A stretch of 64,000 nucleotides of DNA from Cristatella mucedo (lineage: Eukaryota; Bryozoa; Phylactolaemata; Cristatellidae). Positions 60,628 to 64,000 of this stretch are shown piece by piece. Location of the stretch: contig WPIO01000145.1 of the NCBI GenBank assembly GCA_009760855.2, positions 333,001-397,000 of the forward strand, in the 5' to 3' direction. The notes under the pieces were generated by a model, which was given only the letters and a program-made list of their open reading frames with translations, did not search any database and was not told the DNA's origin. The position numbers were made by a program, and so were the translations under genes. Position 1 is the first letter of the stretch. Each line of letters opens with the position of its first letter.

Positions 60628-62129
60628 TGTAGCGCCCTGCTGGCTTTGGCTGAATTTTAGAGCGAACAAGAGCTGTTCGGCGGCGGGCTAGAGCCCCTTT
60701 GTCCTGGAGCAGTGAGCCAGAGAGGAGCGTCAGTGCGGTTAGAGAGGAAGCGCTTAGGAGCAGGCCAGGAAGCTCGGAGACGAGCGGCGGCGATTCGGCC
60801 TTTAGAATTGGTCCGATACTCGCGGAAGCTGCTGATAGATGTTGGCTGGCCTGTCAACCCCCGCCTTCCCTCTTTCCAAGAAAGAATCTTCTGGAACCCA
60901 TTCGCCATTCAAGCTGGACAGAGGTGCCCTTCCAGTGGCCTGGGGACGGTAGTAACTCCTTTCTGTAATGGGCCAAGGTGTCCGGGCCCAATACCACTAA
61001 GCTCTTGCTTATTGTTTCAGCTAGGTATTTAAGAGTCGAGCGACGCTCGCTCTTGGCCTCGTGTCTTTAGTCTTTGGTCCGGCTCTGCGCCTCGACGCCG
61101 TCGGGCACTCGTTTCTCTGAAAGCGAGGGAGGAGGGCGGGCTGTCCGCCGACGATGGACGGAACAAGACGAGACAGCGCTAGGAGGATTCGGTGGAACCC
61201 CACCGAATACGGTCGTATCGCGCCCGAGCTGGCATTTTGTGTGTTCTTTCGTGTTTTGTGTTTCTTTTGTGTCGTGTGTGTGCGCGCGCTAGCACGTGGT
61301 CTCGGCATAGGGATTTGCCGGCGCGAGCTAGGCGTAGTTGGCCTGTGTGGAGCTCTAGTTTACCGGGTAGGGTTTAGGCTCTGGGTCGCGCTTCAGTGTG
61401 GAGAAGTATTTCCTCCGCATGAGTGCTTGAGTTGGTGTGTGTGGAGTATTCCTGCCGCACTGTTGGAAACCGAGTTCTAGTTCTCCGGTCAGGGTTTAGA
61501 ATCTGGTTCGGGCTCCGTCTATTCGGGTCGTTTCCCATTATACACGTAAGCAGCCCCAGTGTGGAGAAGTATTCCCTCCGCAAGAGTGCTTGAGGTGGCG
61601 TGTGTGGAGTATTCCTGCCGCACTGATGGAAACCGAGTTCTAGTTCACCGGTCAGGGTTTAGACTCCGGTATGCGCTTCAGTGCGGAGGAGTATTCCCTC
61701 CGCAAGAGTGTTTAAGTTGGCGTGTTTGGGGTATTCCCTCGGCACAGGTGGGAACGGATTCCTAGTTCACCGGTTAGGGTTTAGGGTCCGGGTCGCGCTT
61801 AGTGTGGAGGAGTATTCCCTCCGCAAGAGTGTTAGTGTAGCTGAGAACGTGCGAGGAGTGTGAAGATAAAGCTGAACTAGACGCGCAGCGACTTTGTGCG
61901 CTTGCGAATAAAGTTCAGTAAAATCCCCAATTTGTGTGTCTCGCTTTCCAATTCACGCCGCGGGCTCACGACCCCCTTTAGTAACGATAGGCAGGTCAGC
62001 GCCAGAAACGCTCGTTTCGCGGCGGCCAGCTTATTGCGAGTAGACGCGCACCGAACGGCATTAGGCGATAGGCTACGCCGCTAGGTAAGCGGCAGGTCAA
62101 GCCTACTCCGCCGAGCCTTCGGCGTTACA
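60628..62129 (+). mobile_element. Solo LTR, copy C
   Basis: TGTAGCGCC ... GGCGTTACA, 1502 bp, with a perfect 4-bp target duplication GATC (60624-60627, 62130-62133). It contains AATAAAGTTCAG and three to four 122-bp internal repeats (61395-61845). Sequence and orientation match copy B. Confidence 0.88.
61395..61845. repeat. 122-bp internal tandem repeats of LTR copy C
   Basis: Units start GTGTGGAGAAGTATTCCCTC; one contains GGTTAGGGTTTAGGG. Equivalent arrays lie at about 45795-46115 (copy A) and 48548-48830 (copy B). Confidence 0.85.
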
Positions 62130-62329
62130 GATCTGACTGCCGAAGGACTGAAACCCACAAATTGGGCTGGAAAATGCAAGCACTATACTTCTTGGATCAA
62201 ACCAAGCGGCTTCTCAACTCATGACCAAGAGACCAATAACAAGCCACCCCAAGCTATTCGTCGATCGCTTCTCCTGCATCGAGATGTCAATCACGTCGCT
62301 AGAGATTCGGCTCTCTTTGGAAGATGTAA

Positions 62330-63532
62330 TAATAATAGTCATACACTATTATTGTGCCGTCAAACAGCCTCAGCTATTTCTAAGCACTTTACTTATGCAG
62401 TGAAGGAAGCGTGATCGAATGATTAGTGGTAGCCCGCTCGTTGTCAACAAACATAGCATGGTCAGAGGTGAGATGCACAGTGTCATCATGCAAATATGGT
62501 TACTAGCAGCATGCAAGTATCAGCTAGGACAAAAAACACACAGGAAGAATCACACTGAAGACCCACTGAATTTTGTAATCAAATGGAGCGTTTATTTCTT
62601 TCTATGTGTCGTCAAGTCTGGGGATGTCATGCCGTCGATCGGGAGTTCCGGGCTTTGGGGGCATACAAACTTAAGGCTCGCTCTCCACAAGATTTGAGGT
62701 TTGTAAAAAGTGTAGTTACATTGTTTTATTCAGAAAAGCGGGTGGTACATTGGCTAGCCTGGTGGGTGAGTAGGTCTGATAGGTAGGCAGGAGCCAGCTA
62801 ATAAAGAGACCTAAGAGTGAGCGACAGAACCTTGAAGTCGATGCACTGGTTAACTAGGAACCAGTGCATGTCAGCTAGAAGTGGTGTGCTGCGGCAACTA
62901 CGACGCTCAAGACAGATAAGATTAGTTGCACCTGTTTTTACCAGCTTTAAGCGCCTGATTGTAGGGGCTGGTAGACCAGCATGCAGTGAGTTTTATAAGT
63001 CGAGACGGCTAACATAAGTCGAGATGTCACAAATGTATGGATCAATTTAATGTGGTATATATGGTGTGTTCGCCTGCTGCTTTTGCTTTAGTAATTGCTC
63101 AGCGTCGGGCCAATAATGTATACCCTAGATGCAGCAGATGGTTGTGTAGTTGACTCTCGTCCTGCCTTTGATGTAGGAATATTGCCCGTCGCCGGTGGTC
63201 AAAGTCTGTACATCAAAGGACGCATATAAAAGAGGTGAGTCATCGCAGCGTTACCCCATCTGCAGTGAGTCAGCCAGCTTGAATATATGTAGGTGTGAGA
63301 CAATAAACTGAGGGTCAGGTTTTCGCTCACGTCCGTGCTTGTGCCTCCGTGCGACTCCTCTAGAACTGCCTCCGCCGAAGCCACAGCAAGATACTATATA
63401 CATATACATGTCTAAGCAAGCTCGAATTTTGGCAGCCGTATGTAGCTGAAAGTGGGTGGACTTGAGTGTGGAGCTGATGTGGTCGTCTAACGAAAGGTCA
63501 TTTTGGAACATGACACCTATATTTCGTGCAGA
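62330..63532 (-). mobile_element. LINE-B remnant
   Basis: The plus strand shows CAGCTATTTCTAAGCACTTT and AGAGGTGAGATGCACAGTGT. The minus strand near 63500 reads MFQNDLSLDDHISSTLKSTH, the RT segment also found near 10830. The order matches LINE-B; the interior is diverged or interrupted. Confidence 0.6.
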
Positions 63533-63533
63533 C

Positions 63534-64000
63534 TTGTAACCGGGTTCCAGTGGTCAGAGGCTAATTCCCGCCAAACCCCGCCATACTCCGGTCACGCTGC
63601 GCTGCGGCTAGCCATGCCGCCGAGCTAGGGTAAGAGGAGCGGCCGTCAGGTTAAACCTCTTTATAATAACGCATGCGCCAACAACAACAGGGGAACAAAA
63701 CAAGTCTACAGGGAGGGTCCTATACACAATACACTACGGGGGCGCAAGATGACGCAGCAAGCGCGAACAAACGTGTTAGTTGGGGTCAGTCGGCTTCTGC
63801 AGTCCTGTCGTTGTACCGACTCCGAGTCCAACAGTACGAGCGTACGCCGTCCAAAACCCGGCTGGCTGAGTAACTGCTGGCTAGTCCGAGTCGACAACTA
63901 CCACAGTCGTAAGCTTCCACCGAAAGACGCCAACACACGGGGGGGGGGGTTACGAACACGCTACACGGGGAACGCGGTATATTCAAGTCAACAACGAACG
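63534..64000. repeat. Dispersed repeat D, copy 2 (runs off the window)
   Basis: Begins TGTAACCGGGTTCCAGTGGT and matches 16704-17180 in order and orientation, including a G-run near 63938-63948. The TG start would suit an LTR. Confidence 0.6.

Overview
The window is metazoan nuclear DNA. It has short exons with GT-AG junctions, long introns, many microsatellites, LINE and SINE debris and solo LTRs, and no bacterial features. LINE remnants of the CR1/L2/Jockey-like type, two tRNA-derived SINE families, complement-type (CCP/Sushi) exons and an IAP-type RING suggest an aquatic invertebrate, but the species cannot be named from sequence alone. All gene models below were assembled by hand from splice signals, reading frame and phase.

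Three protein-coding loci are supported. (1) 203-12297, + strand: seven exons, each encoding one four-cysteine CCP/Sushi module with symmetric phase 1-1 borders. Neither end of this gene is seen. (2) 23440-36050, + strand: a 17-exon gene resembling cyclic-nucleotide-binding-domain protein 2 (CNBD2, called CRIS in mouse). Every junction is phase compatible and the sum is 2253 nt, or 750 residues plus stop. It has a GC-rich low-complexity N-terminus, two cyclic-nucleotide-binding (CNB) folds with degenerate phosphate-binding cassettes, and a poly(A) signal 123 bases after the stop. (3) 58034-51887, - strand: the 3' part of an inhibitor-of-apoptosis (IAP/BIRC-like) gene, with a UBA-like exon, a Ser/Pro-rich linker exon and a C-terminal RING exon. 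BIR exons are not in view.

The rest is mostly mobile-element sequence. LINE-A (RT and 3' part) lies at 27.9, 38.0, 39.1, 47.3-49.6 and 58.9-59.15 kb. LINE-B, with an (ATT)n 3' tail, lies at 7.4, 9.8-11.6, 22.1, 33.0 and 62.3-63.5 kb, with shorter scraps elsewhere. Three copies of a 1.4-1.5 kb solo LTR (45515-46969, 47748-49117, 60628-62129) have TG...CA ends and 4-bp target duplications; the middle one sits inside a LINE-A copy. There is also a 290-bp solo LTR, a Ty1/copia RNase H remnant, a hAT transposase relic, two SINE families, a dispersed repeat at 16.7 and 63.5 kb, and several strong palindromes or foldbacks.

Layout: 0-12.3 kb CCP gene with LINE-B and SINEs in its introns; 12.3-22.7 kb gene-poor with repeats, a foldback and a possible pseudogene; 22.7-36.2 kb CpG-rich promoter-like region and the CNBD2-like gene; 36.2-50.9 kb repeat-dense; 50.9-58.1 kb IAP-like gene; 58.1-64 kb repeats. 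The three genes show no operon-like or pathway link. No previously undescribed multi-gene system could be supported. The most unusual items are the structure of the CNBD2-like protein, the CCP array and the foldbacks.
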